The translations under genes and the position numbers were made by a program. Positions 27,654 to 36,900 of a DNA stretch of 64,000 nucleotides are shown piece by piece. Numbering within the stretch: the stretch's first letter is position 1; each line of letters starts with the position of its first letter. Location of the stretch: contig CAWHYG010000005.1 in NCBI GenBank assembly GCA_963833505.1, positions 558,001-622,000 on the forward strand. The letters are read 5' to 3'. The notes below the pieces were generated by a model. It was not told the origin of the DNA, made no database searches, and saw only the letters and a list, made by a program, of their open reading frames with translations. The stretch is from CAWHYG01 sp963833505 (lineage in GTDB: Bacteria > Eisenbacteria > RBG-16-71-46 > CAIMUX01).

Positions 27654-29663
27654 TCAGAGCTGTGCCCGCATCTCCCGGCGTTCACCGACCACGCGCAGAA
27701 CGAGGCTGTGGCTCGGGTCGACCTCGAGCATGCCCCAGTTCAGCGCCATGTGCTCTAGGATGTAGTCGGGCGGGTAGCGTTCGGACATGCCCATGAAGAC
27801 CTCGTCGACTCCGAGGGACACCGCGGTGTTCATGATGGCATAGAAGGCGTTGTTGGTGGGAACCACGATGGGCAGGACCGTCTTTCCCTGCGCCTCGGCC
27901 AGCTTGATGACGTCGGTGAAGAGCCGGCTCTGCTCCGTTGAAATGGCATTGTTGACCGTGGCGTTCTCCGGACCATCGATGAGCTTGGCGTTGACCACGA
28001 TGACGTCGGTCGTGGCGGGGTCGCACTCCTGCAGGCATCTCTTCAGGTGATAAAGCCGGTCGGGCCGCTGCACGCCGACCAGCTTGCGCACCGGATGGCG
28101 GCAGCCGATGGACTCTGCGGTCAGGCGGTCGCGACCCGCCACGTTGTAGGTTTCAAGCTCCGGGTTCCGGATGGCAGCGGCCTTGCGGTTGGCCCGCTCG
28201 GAATAAGCGAACACGAAGTAGAGGATGATGGTGAAGGCGACACCGCCGACGGTGGCGTACGGCTTGGTGAACAGGTTCACGATGCCGAGCAGGAACAGGA
28301 CCAGGAAGATCATTCCCAGACCGGCCGGTATCTCGATCCGGCCCACCTTGAAGTTGCACGGCACGCGCCACTCCCTCGGCGCCTTGCTCTTGTAGCGGAG
28401 CACGATCATGGAGTAGGCCTTCATGATGAAGCTCCAGACGACCCCGAAGGCGTAGGCCTCGCCGAGCAGGAAGACGTTGCCCCGGCACAGGATGATGATC
28501 AGCACCTGCAGGAGGGCCAGGGTGTTGATGATCCGGTAGGTCGTTCCGAACTGCCGGTGGGGCTTCCGGAACCACTCATGGAGGACGCCGTCCTCGGCCA
28601 CGCGGTTGAGGACGCTGTTGGCCCCGATCAGGGCGGTGTTGACCGCGCCGGCCAGCAGCAGGAATCCCACGAAGACGACGAAGGCCTGCAGGACCAGCAG
28701 CAGCGGACGCGTGCCCAGGAGATGCATGGCCAGCCCGCTCAGAGCGTTGTCGTTGTAGCGTCCGGCCAGCTCGTGCTGCGGCACGACCATCGAGGCGAAC
28801 AGGGAATTGAAGCCGGTGAAGACGAGGGCGAAGAGGAAGATGATCATCCCGGTCTTCAAGAGGTTCTTGAGCTTCGGGGCTTCGATCTCCCGATAGACCT
28901 GCGCCAGGGTCTCCTCGCCGCTGACGGCCAGGATGGAATGGCCCATGCCCACGAGAACGCCGACGAGACCCACCGTCTTGAGCCAGGACACGTGCTTGAG
29001 GAGCCCGAGAGCGTTGTCGGAGAGCTGGATGGTGAAGGGCGGCAGGACAAACCCGCGGGCGGCGATGGTCACGATCGACCAGACGAAGAGAATCACCATG
29101 AGGACCGAGGAAATCTGGAAGATCCTGAGCGCCTTTTCACTGGATTCGTTGATCCCGATGATGTTCTTGCGCCAGAAGTAGAGCTCGATCGCAACGGCGA
29201 CGATGACCGCGACCAGGTTGGGATCGGCCGAATAGCGCAGCCCGGCGTAGCTCAGGAGGGAGTTGATCAGTCCCGCGACGTAGTGACCGGCCGAGACGGC
29301 GCTGATCGGCGCCGTGATCAGGTAGTCGAAGAGAAGCGCGGAGACGGAGAACTTCGCGGCGGTCTCGCCCAGCGCCTCGTGCACCACGCGGTAGACTCCG
29401 CCGCGGACGAACATCCCCGAGGACTCGATGTAGACCGCCCGGATCGCGTAGGCGAAGAGCATGACGAAGAGGATGAACCAGGGTGCGGACGGGCCGACCG
29501 CCTGGAGGGCGATGCCGAGGGCGTAGAACGCGCTCGAGCCGAGGTCCGAGAGCACGATGGCCGCCGCCCTCCAGTAGGAGATGAAAGACAGCATCACCGT
29601 GCTGATGAGAACGACGCGCACCTTGCCCGGCTGTTCCATCCGGAGGAGTTCGGGTGGGCTCAT
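27654..29663 (-). CDS. APC-superfamily amino-acid permease with C-terminal UspA-like domain
   Basis: A 669-residue secondary transporter. The first 480 residues have about 12 membrane helices, with APC-type features in the first helix (DLGSSAFYALGIAL) and in the segment FVRGGVYRVVHEALGETAAKF. The last 160 residues are soluble and contain repeated parallel-strand signatures (TDVIVVNAKLIDGPE, VLPIVVPTNNAFYAIMNTA) typical of universal-stress-like domains that bind nucleotides. Substrate is unknown; amino acids or amines are likely. The soluble domain suggests control by ATP or a related signal. The annotated ATG lacks a strong ribosome site; a Met eight codons later is the alternative. It is transcribed toward the beta-barrel gene, with a long upstream region. 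Confidence 0.9.
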   Translation of the reverse strand: MSPPELLRMEQPGKVRVVLISTVMLSFISYWRAAAIVLSDLGSSAFYALGIALQAVGPSAPWFILFVMLFAYAIRAVYIESSGMFVRGGVYRVVHEALGETAAKFSVSALLFDYLITAPISAVSAGHYVAGLINSLLSYAGLRYSADPNLVAVIVAVAIELYFWRKNIIGINESSEKALRIFQISSVLMVILFVWSIVTIAARGFVLPPFTIQLSDNALGLLKHVSWLKTVGLVGVLVGMGHSILAVSGEETLAQVYREIEAPKLKNLLKTGMIIFLFALVFTGFNSLFASMVVPQHELAGRYNDNALSGLAMHLLGTRPLLLVLQAFVVFVGFLLLAGAVNTALIGANSVLNRVAEDGVLHEWFRKPHRQFGTTYRIINTLALLQVLIIILCRGNVFLLGEAYAFGVVWSFIMKAYSMIVLRYKSKAPREWRVPCNFKVGRIEIPAGLGMIFLVLFLLGIVNLFTKPYATVGGVAFTIILYFVFAYSERANRKAAAIRNPELETYNVAGRDRLTAESIGCRHPVRKLVGVQRPDRLYHLKRCLQECDPATTDVIVVNAKLIDGPENATVNNAISTEQSRLFTDVIKLAEAQGKTVLPIVVPTNNAFYAIMNTAVSLGVDEVFMGMSERYPPDYILEHMALNWGMLEVDPSHSLVLRVVGERREMRAQL

Positions 29664-30242
29664 GACTAGCGGGCGCGATCAGTCCGCACCGGGCGCCGCG
29701 GGAGGACGGGCAACCGGTCTCGAGCCCTCTCCGGGGCCAGGCTCGTGGAGGCGATCGGGCGGCGGAGTTCCCTCGGCGGTGTCGGTGGCGAAGCTTCAAA
29801 CGCAGAATGTTGATTGCACCAGGCAGATCCATCCGATGGAGCCGAAGACCGGCGGTATCATGGTTGTTCGAGCCCGAACCTCTCTGGTCAGAGCGGCGCG
29901 TCCGCCGGCGGACCTGCTCCTTTCCATCTCAAGGAGCCGTAGAGAAAAGCCTAGCGTCGAGATTCACGGCCGGGCCGTAAAGAAAACGTGAAGATCCGAA
30001 GCCCGTCCGGACGGAGTCTAAGTCCATTGGGTTCTGTCGTTCCTGCCAATTCGGCGCTCCGTGGTCAGCCACCTAAGCGGCGCCCCGCTCCCGGACCGTC
30101 ACCTTGACGGCCGGGATGACGATCTGCGCGGAATCATGCTGGGCTGTCGGTTGGTCCGGGTGGCATCAAGCCGTGAATCGGTGATTGACCCGGCGCGGCG
30201 CAGAGCTTCGCGAACCGCTTGCACTCACCAAGGGAGAGGGGA
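29664..30242. other. Long intergenic region between divergent genes
   Basis: These 579 bases separate the APC permease and the GNAT gene. They contain several small inverted repeats (for example GTTCG/CGAAC near 29868-29881 and GTCCGGAC near 30010) and an A-rich stretch near 29935-29990. I could not fold any of it into a tRNA or a riboswitch class I know, and the short open frames lack ribosome sites. Confidence 0.4.
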
Positions 30243-30854
30243 ATGGACATGCGGATCCGGTGCCGCTCGGTGACGCTGAGAGACCGGTGCGAAGCTGATC
30301 TCGAGGACATCCTGCGCTGGAACACGGTCCAGATCTGGTGGAAGGACTGGGATGCCCCCTGGGAGAACACGCCGCCCCGGCCCGGCGAGAACGCGGCCGC
30401 GCGCGACGCCAGAATCCGGAAGGCCCTGCGCGATCGGTATGAGAGGCCGCTTCCCGAACTCCGTACCGTCCTCGAGGTGGATGGTCCCGGAGGAGTCCAC
30501 CTCGGCTGGACGAACCGGTACCTGATCGGCCCGGCGCGGGACCGGCTCGCGATCGGCATCGACCTGCCCGACCTGGCGTGCGGCGGACGAGGCGTCGCCA
30601 CGATCGCCTTCGCGCTTCACGCCGAATTCCGATTCAAGACGGAAGGTTGCCCGCGGTTGTACACAGAGACCTGGTCGGGCAACCTCCCGATGGTCGGTCT
30701 GGCCATGCGGGCCGGTTTCGTGGAATGCGAGCGGGAGGTCGGACGGCGCGAGGTCCGACAGCGGTCGTATGACGCGCTGTGCTTCGTCCTGACTCGCGAG
30801 CGGCTCTGGGCGAAATGCCCGTGGCTGCTTGAAGCGGAACTCCCGCTCGAGTGA
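30243..30854 (+). CDS. GNAT-family N-acetyltransferase
   Basis: A 203-residue protein with the GNAT fold as found in RimJ/RimL-type enzymes. The N-terminal strand and helices (RCRSVTLRDRCEADLEDILRW) are followed by LAIGIDLPDLACGGRGVATIAF, which occupies the place of the acetyl-CoA-binding motif A (usual form Q/R-x-x-G-x-G/A; here CGGRGVAT). The closing segment WSGNLPMVGLAMRAGFVECE matches the N-x-x-x-x-x-x-x-x-GF pattern of this family. The substrate could be a protein N-terminus, an amino acid or an antibiotic; nothing decides this. GGGAGAGGGG upstream supports the ATG at 30243, and an earlier in-frame start is less well placed. It converges on a kinase gene. Confidence 0.82.
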   Translation: MDMRIRCRSVTLRDRCEADLEDILRWNTVQIWWKDWDAPWENTPPRPGENAAARDARIRKALRDRYERPLPELRTVLEVDGPGGVHLGWTNRYLIGPARDRLAIGIDLPDLACGGRGVATIAFALHAEFRFKTEGCPRLYTETWSGNLPMVGLAMRAGFVECEREVGRREVRQRSYDALCFVLTRERLWAKCPWLLEAELPLE

Positions 30855-30898
30855 ACGCCCACCGCTCGGCTTCACTCCGGAACCGACGCCGAACGCGC

Positions 30899-32647
30899 TC
30901 AGCCGGCCGTCTTGCGCCGTTGCCTTCCCGTCAGCCGGTCCAGCAACCCCGGCCCTCGCGTCTCACCGCCTTCTTCCCGCCGTTCCCCCGCATCAAGGGC
31001 ATCGTCGGGATCGGGCCGGTCACTCTCGTCCGCCGCATCTCCTCCGCGGGCGGTCCGGCCCGGATCCAAAGCGGTGAAGCTCGCCGGCGCGGTCTCGTCC
31101 TCTCCTTCACCGGCGAGGGCTCGGCGCGCCCGGTGCAAGCGGGCCACCACCTGGTCGAAGGAGGAGACCCGTGCCTCTGGATTGCGATGGAGCATGGCCG
31201 CCAGGGCCTCTCTTGTTTCGGGCGGCAGGCGGAGGAACAGGGGATAGAGCTTGAGCACGCCGTCCTTCCATCCGGGCACGAGGCCGGTCGTGGCCTGATA
31301 CAGGATCATGCCCAGGGCCAGAACATCCGCCCCGGTCGATCGCGGCTCCTGAAACGGATTGTACGGATCGCCGGCCGCCTGCTCATCAAAGCCGAAATCC
31401 GCGACTTTCACAGCCTCGGAATCGGTGAACAGGATATTACCGGGCCGGAGCGATCCGTGGACGATACGATTGCGATGGGCGAAGGCCAGTCCCTCGGCCG
31501 CTTCCAGGCCGATGCGCAGCGCCTCGTCCAGCGGCAAGGGCAGGAGAAGCCGGTCCCGCAGGCTCCCTCCGGCCAGGTACTCCATGACCACGATGAAGCA
31601 GCGCCCATCGCCCGAAGCGCCCAGAACCCCGGCCACGTGCCGATGGCGCAGCGCGCCCAGCAGACGCGCCTCGGACAAACCGGCTACGCTTCCCATCCGC
31701 TTGCGGATGACGAGGAGGCGGCGGTCGACCCGATCCTGATACAGATAGAGCGCGCCGGATGGCGCCTCGCGGATGATGTCGAGAAGCGCGAACTTCCGCC
31801 GGATTCGCTCGAGCCCGCTGCCGGCCCGTTCGCGCTCCGCGCTGCCGAGGTGGGCGCCCTGCAGGAGTTCGAGCAAGCGGTCGCGCAGCTCGTCGGCCGA
31901 GGAGAATCTCTCCGCCGGATCGACGGCGAGGCAGCGGAGACAGATGACGTCGAGCTCCACGGGCAGGGTGGGATCGCACTCCGACGGAGGTCGGAACCGT
32001 CCCAACGGTTTGGTTCCCGCAAGCATCTCGTACAGCACCACTCCCAGGGAGTAGAGATCGCTGGCCGGCCCGACCAGGGCGCCACCGGTCTGCTGCTCCG
32101 GCGACATGTAGGTCATGGTGCCGAGCACGAGATCGGCCCGGGTCTCCGATGCGTCCACCAGCTTGGCGATGCCGAAGTCGGTCACCACGGCGTTGCCGTC
32201 GCGATCGAGAAGGATGTTGGCCGGCTTGATGTCCCGGTGAATGACGCCGTTCCTGTGCGCATAGGCCAGAGCGCGGCAGACCTGGATCGCGATCTCGAGC
32301 TTGCGCGTGCGATCGAGCGATCGCTCGGCCAGGGCGTGGGCCAGATCCGTGCCTTCGAGATACTCCATGACAAAGTAGGGAGCCCCCTCCGCCGTGATCC
32401 CGCGGTCGACGACATGGACGATGTTGGGATGGTTGAGGCGGGCTACGATCAGGCTTTCACGCTCGAAGCGCGCGCGAGCCTCCGGATTGTTACCCAGATT
32501 CTCCTTCAGCAGCTTGATGGCGACGGGACGGTCAAGCGAATCCTGGCGGCCGAGATAGACCGTGCACATTCCCCCTTCGCCGATCGTTCCGGCGACGGCA
32601 AAGGAACCGATGCGCTTGGGGAGCTGATGGCGGTCGAGGAATCTCAA
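30899..32647 (-). CDS. Tandem Ser/Thr kinase and pseudokinase
   Basis: A protein of about 582 residues with two kinase folds in a row. The first (about 13-262) is a complete Hanks-type kinase: GEGGMCTVYLG glycine loop, Lys45 in VAIK, HRDIKPAN (137-144), DFG (157-159) and SPEQ. The second (about 285-540) keeps the fold, including DFGF (417-419), but reads HGSLRPGN where HRDxKxxN is needed (397-404). The catalytic Asp is Ser and the Lys is Arg, so it is predicted inactive and may act as a regulator or scaffold. The charged tail is rich in Asp, Arg and Gly. No membrane helix is present. I chose a TTG at 32647 because GGGGAGAGG precedes it; the frame is open to a GTG at 32773. Confidence 0.88.
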   Translation of the reverse strand: MRFLDRHQLPKRIGSFAVAGTIGEGGMCTVYLGRQDSLDRPVAIKLLKENLGNNPEARARFERESLIVARLNHPNIVHVVDRGITAEGAPYFVMEYLEGTDLAHALAERSLDRTRKLEIAIQVCRALAYAHRNGVIHRDIKPANILLDRDGNAVVTDFGIAKLVDASETRADLVLGTMTYMSPEQQTGGALVGPASDLYSLGVVLYEMLAGTKPLGRFRPPSECDPTLPVELDVICLRCLAVDPAERFSSADELRDRLLELLQGAHLGSAERERAGSGLERIRRKFALLDIIREAPSGALYLYQDRVDRRLLVIRKRMGSVAGLSEARLLGALRHRHVAGVLGASGDGRCFIVVMEYLAGGSLRDRLLLPLPLDEALRIGLEAAEGLAFAHRNRIVHGSLRPGNILFTDSEAVKVADFGFDEQAAGDPYNPFQEPRSTGADVLALGMILYQATTGLVPGWKDGVLKLYPLFLRLPPETREALAAMLHRNPEARVSSFDQVVARLHRARRALAGEGEDETAPASFTALDPGRTARGGDAADESDRPDPDDALDAGERREEGGETRGPGLLDRLTGRQRRKTAG

Positions 32648-32892
32648 TGTCGGACCTCTCCCCTGGACAGGCGCGAGAGCGCGTCGGGTCGCCGGCCGCC
32701 CGGGCCCCGCGGCGGAAGACCGGGCCCCTCTTGAAAGATCGGCCGGCGGCGTCCCGGAAGAGAGGAGAAACACGAGCCGAAAGACGGATTACCCAGGAAA
32801 AGGGGGAAGGCCACTGGCGTGACCTTCCCCGACGAATCACCGATTCTTCGTCTCCTGAAGCGTGAAGCGGACCCGCTGACGCAGAGGACAGA

Positions 32893-33195
32893 CTAGTACC
32901 GGCTGGACGAGCTGCTGCCACCGAAGCTGCGATCACCACCGCGGTCCTCGCGGGGCTTGGCCTCGTTCACGGTGAGAGCGCGTCCCTTGAAATCGCGACC
33001 ATTCAAGGCCGAGATCGCCGCCGTGGCCTCGCCGTCGGCGCTCATCTCGACGAACCCGAAGCCCTTGCTGCGTCCGGTGTCGCGGTCCATGATGACCTGC
33101 GCGCTTCGGACGGAGCCGTGACTTGCGAACATCTCCTCCAGGTCGGAATTCTGTACATCATAACTCAGATTGCCAACATACAACTTGGCGCCCAT
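32893..33195 (-). CDS. RRM-type glycine-rich RNA-binding protein
   Basis: A 100-residue protein with a single RNA-recognition motif. RNP2 is LYVGNL (5-10) and RNP1 is KGFGFVEM (44-51), with the aromatic residues that stack on RNA in place. A short Arg/Asp/Gly/Ser tail follows. Small bacterial proteins of this type are often cold- or stress-induced and act as RNA chaperones, but the target is unknown. AAGGAG just upstream sets the ATG at 33195; the longer open frame is excluded by this and by the family N-terminus. The leader extends into a 299-base region shared with the divergent XRE gene. Confidence 0.95.
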   Translation of the reverse strand: MGAKLYVGNLSYDVQNSDLEEMFASHGSVRSAQVIMDRDTGRSKGFGFVEMSADGEATAAISALNGRDFKGRALTVNEAKPREDRGGDRSFGGSSSSSRY

Positions 33196-33494
33196 GGTCG
33201 TTCTCCTTCGATCTCGAACCGCGGATCCTGTTCTGACTCCCCGGATCCACTGGAGAGGGACCCTGTGTGGGTCCAGCAGGCAGGACGATCGAGGCCAAGC
33301 AGCGTGGACAAACACCAACCCGCACGGTCCAGACTCTTTCGGCAAGCCAACTTCAGGAACCCTACAGCGCGATGGAGCATGGACGCAAGACAATACTGCA
33401 CCCGTCGGGCGGTCCTACTCGATCTTGGTCCGATCCGCGGCGGCCGGGGAAACGGGCTTGTCGCATGTTCGCTCTGTCAGCTAACATAGAGAAC
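33196..33494. other. Intergenic region between the RRM and XRE genes
   Basis: These 299 bases contain the ribosome site and leader of the RRM gene on the minus strand and the XRE promoter on the plus strand. Long leaders before small RNA-binding proteins are often thermosensitive, but I see no decisive structure here. Confidence 0.35.
33458..33487 (+). promoter_or_regulatory. Promoter of the XRE gene, giving a near-leaderless mRNA
   Basis: TTGTCG (33458-33463) and TAACAT (33482-33487) are 18 bases apart. The -10 hexamer ends only seven bases before the ATG, so transcription would begin on or next to the start codon. The gene has no clear ribosome-binding site. Confidence 0.45.
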
Positions 33495-33878
33495 ATGAAG
33501 ACACCAGATCTTGGCCAGGAGATCCGGCGCCTCCGAAGGGATGCCGGAATCACGCTGCGTGGCCTCGCGGCGATCCTCGAAGTCTCGGCCGCGCATCTTT
33601 CGGATATCGAACACAATCGCCGGCGCCCCTCCGATGATCTGCTTCGGAGGATCGCCCGCGCGCTCCGCAAGGCCGGAGCGACTTTGGGGGCTCTCGAGCA
33701 TCTCGCCACCGGTCTGGACCCGGATACCCGGGAGTGGGCCGCCTCGACTCCGGGGGTTCGCCAGCTCTTGCGCGCGGTGAAGCAATCCGGGCGGCATCCT
33801 CTGGACATTCTTCCGGCTCTCGAGAAGGTCGTCAGGCGCAAGGGAACCGGAAAGGCACGCCGGACACGGACGAAATGA
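33495..33878 (+). CDS. XRE-family transcriptional regulator
   Basis: A 127-residue DNA-binding protein with an N-terminal Cro/C1-type helix-turn-helix (about 8-65): IRRLRRDAGITLRGLAAIL, then VSAAHLSDIEHNRRRPS, where the recognition helix lies. The remainder (about 70-127) is helical and ends in a basic tail (RRKGTGKARRTRTK). No toxin or sensor domain is attached. Autoregulation is likely, since the promoter overlaps the start region, and the divergent RRM gene could be a target. The ATG at 33495 is chosen by domain fit; the open frame runs upstream without a ribosome site. Confidence 0.92.
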   Translation: MKTPDLGQEIRRLRRDAGITLRGLAAILEVSAAHLSDIEHNRRRPSDDLLRRIARALRKAGATLGALEHLATGLDPDTREWAASTPGVRQLLRAVKQSGRHPLDILPALEKVVRRKGTGKARRTRTK

Positions 33879-33945
33879 GAGTCAACGCTGTGGCCCTCGT
33901 GGGTCATGGGACCGTCGCACGAGCCCGTGTCAGGGGCACCCCTCA

Positions 33946-36900
33946 ATGATTCCCGCGATTCGGTTCCGGCGATCGGCCGGCAGGTACTCCGGCGACGAGC
34001 AACCGCTGCGGGCGGAGCTGTTCAGCGCGGATCAGATGAAGCAGCACGGCAAGGCCCTGGCTGCTCTTCATGATCCGATTCTCGAGCGCGCTCCGGACCG
34101 GCTGTTGCCGCGGTTGGCGGAGAATGAGCGGGTCCTGATCGCGACTCGCAATCTGCTGACCGAGGCGGTCCAGACGAGCCGCCGGATCACGCCGGCGGGA
34201 GAATGGCTGCTCGACAATTTCTACCTGATCGAAGAGCAGATTCGCACGGCCAGGCGTCACCTGCCCAAAGGCTACAGCCGGGAGTTCCCCTCCCTGGTCA
34301 GAGGTCCTTCGGCCGGATTCCCGCGCGTGTATGACATCGCCCTGGAGACGATCTCGCACGGTGACGGACGGGTGGATCCGGAGAACCTCAGCAGTTTCGT
34401 GGCGGCCTACCAGACTGTCACCGCTCTGAGACTCGGAGAGCTATGGGCCATCCCTATCATGTTACGCCTGGCTCTCATCGAAAATCTCCGCCGCGTCGCC
34501 GCCCGGGTCGCAACCGACCGCCTCGACCGAAACCGAGCCGACCTCTGGGCGGACCGGATGACCGAGATCGCAGAGAAAGACCCGAACAGCCTGATCCTCG
34601 TGGTGGCGGACATGGCGCGCTCCGGTCCGCCGATGGTCAGCTCCTTTGTCGCGGAACTTGCGCGGCGCCTTCAAGGCCAGAGCCCCGCCCTGGCCCTGCC
34701 GCTCACCTGGATTGAACATCAGCTGTCGCAGTCCGGCCAGACCATTGAGCAGTTGGTTCAGTCGGAGAACCGGCAACAGGCGGCCGACCAGGTCTCGATC
34801 AGCAACAGCATCGGCAGCCTCCGGTTCTTGGGAGCCATGGATTGGCGCGAGTTCGTCGAGACGATGAGCGTCGTCGAGGCTGCATTGCGAGCGGATCCCG
34901 GAGGAGCCTACGGCAGAATGGACTTCGCGACACGAGATCGGTACCGCCACGTGGTGGAGCGAATCGCCAGGAGCAGCCCGTTTTCCGAAGAGCAGGTGGC
35001 GCGTCTGGCTATCCAGCTCACGAAAACCAGGGCGGCCAACCAAGAAGATGGCGCCCGCGCGTCCCACGTCGGCTTCTACCTGATCGACAGGGGATTGTCG
35101 CAGTGTGAGCGGGCAGCGAAGGTACGGCTGTCCGTCGCAGAGACCGCTCGGCAAACCGCCGACCGCTTTCCGCTCCTCGCGTATCTGGGTCCGATCGTGC
35201 TCATCGTGGCACTTCTTACCGGCGGCTTGGTGGCGACGGCGGCGGCCTCCGGCTTGCGGGACTGGACGCTCGCGCTGATCGGAATCCTCTCCCTGCTGTG
35301 CGTGAGCCAGTTGGCGGTCGCCCTGGTGAACTGGCTGGCCGCACTGCTGGTCATGCCGCATTTGCTGCCGCGAATGGACTTCTCCCGGGGGATCCCCCCG
35401 GAATCGCGCACGCTGGTCGTGATCCCGACCATCATCACCAGCGTTCAGAGCATCGAGGACCTGGTCGAGGCTCTGGAGGTCCGGTTCCTGGCGAATCGGG
35501 ACGAGTATCTGCACTTCGGCCTGGTGACGGATCTTGCGGACGCGCCGATGGAGACACTTCCGGAAGACGAAGCCCTGATCCGGTTCGCGCGGGAGAAGAT
35601 CGAAGAGTTGAATGAGAAGTACGGGAACGGGAAAGGCGGCTCCTTCTTCCTCTTCCATCGTCCGCGGAGGTGGAATCCCCGGGAGCGGCTCTGGATCGGG
35701 TATGAGCGCAAGCGCGGGAAACTCGCGGCTCTGAACGCGCTCCTTCGAGGCGGATCCGCTGATCATTTCGCGCTTATCGTCGGCCCGACCTCGGTTCTGG
35801 CGAACGTGAGATACGTGATCACCCTCGACACGGACACACAGCTTCCGCGTGACTCGGCCTGGCAGTTCGTCGGAGCGATGGCCCATCCGCTGAATCGTCC
35901 GCACTACGACAAAGACAAGCAGCGTGTGACGGACGGATACGGCATCCTCCAGCCTCTCGTAGCCGTCAGCCTGCCGGGAACGAACCGGTCGCGGTATGCC
36001 CGGCTCTACGGGGGTGAACCCGGAATCGATCCGTATACGCGCGCTGTCTCCGATGTCTACCAGGACCTGTTTCACGAGGGTTCGTTCATCGGCAAGGGGA
36101 TCTATGACGTTGACGCGTTCGAGCTGGCACTCGGTGGACGATTCCCCGAGAACCGGATCCTGAGCCACGATCTCCTGGAAGGCTGCTACGCCCGCTCCGG
36201 ATTGTTGAGCGATGTGCAACTGTATGAAGACTATCCTTCGCGCTACAGCGCGGACGTAAGCCGACGGCACCGCTGGATTCGGGGGGATTGGCAGCTCGTG
36301 GCGTGGCTGCTGCCTCGCGTTCCCGGTCAGGGAAAGAACCGACAGAGGAACCCGCTGTCGGGACTGTCGTTCTGGAAGCTTTTCGACAATCTCAGGCGCA
36401 GCCTGGTGCCTCCGGCTTTGACCCTGCTCTTGCTATCGGGGTGGATGATTCTCGCGCCGGCCTGGTTCTGGACCCTCGCGGTGATCGGGATCATCATGAT
36501 CCCTCCTCTCTTCGCCTCCATCCAGGACATGGCGCAGAAGGGGAGCGACGAAGGCCTGATGCAGCACGTCTCCTCCGCCGCGCGTTCGACCGGCCGCCAC
36601 TTCTCCCAGGCCGCCTTCGCCCTCGTCTGCCTGCCGTATGAAGCGCTGTTCAGCGTCGACGCGATCGTTCGCACGATGGTGCGGCTGATCACACGCCGGC
36701 GACTCCTGGAATGGAGCCCGTCCGACGACGGTCGTCGCACCGCGCGAACCGGCCTCGCCGCCTCATTCCGATCCATGTGGATTGCTCCCTCGATTTCCGT
36801 TGCGGCGTTCATCACCCTGGCCGTCACGAGGCCGTCCGCGCTCATCGCCGCCGGTGCCATTCTGGGCCTTTGGACCGCCTCCCCCGTGATCGCGTGGTGG

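Noticed and set aside
28047..29669. A 540-codon open frame antisense to the APC permease
   Set aside because: The product is highly acidic and repetitive with no membrane segment; the opposite strand encodes a normal transporter.
29860..29885. A tRNA T-arm-like sequence (GGTTGTTCGAGCCCGAAC)
   Set aside because: The stem encloses a four-base loop instead of seven, and no acceptor, D or anticodon arms can be placed around it.
30851..32734. A 627-codon open frame on the plus strand
   Set aside because: It is the antisense shadow of the tandem kinase gene; its product has no recognisable domain and the minus strand has complete kinase motifs.
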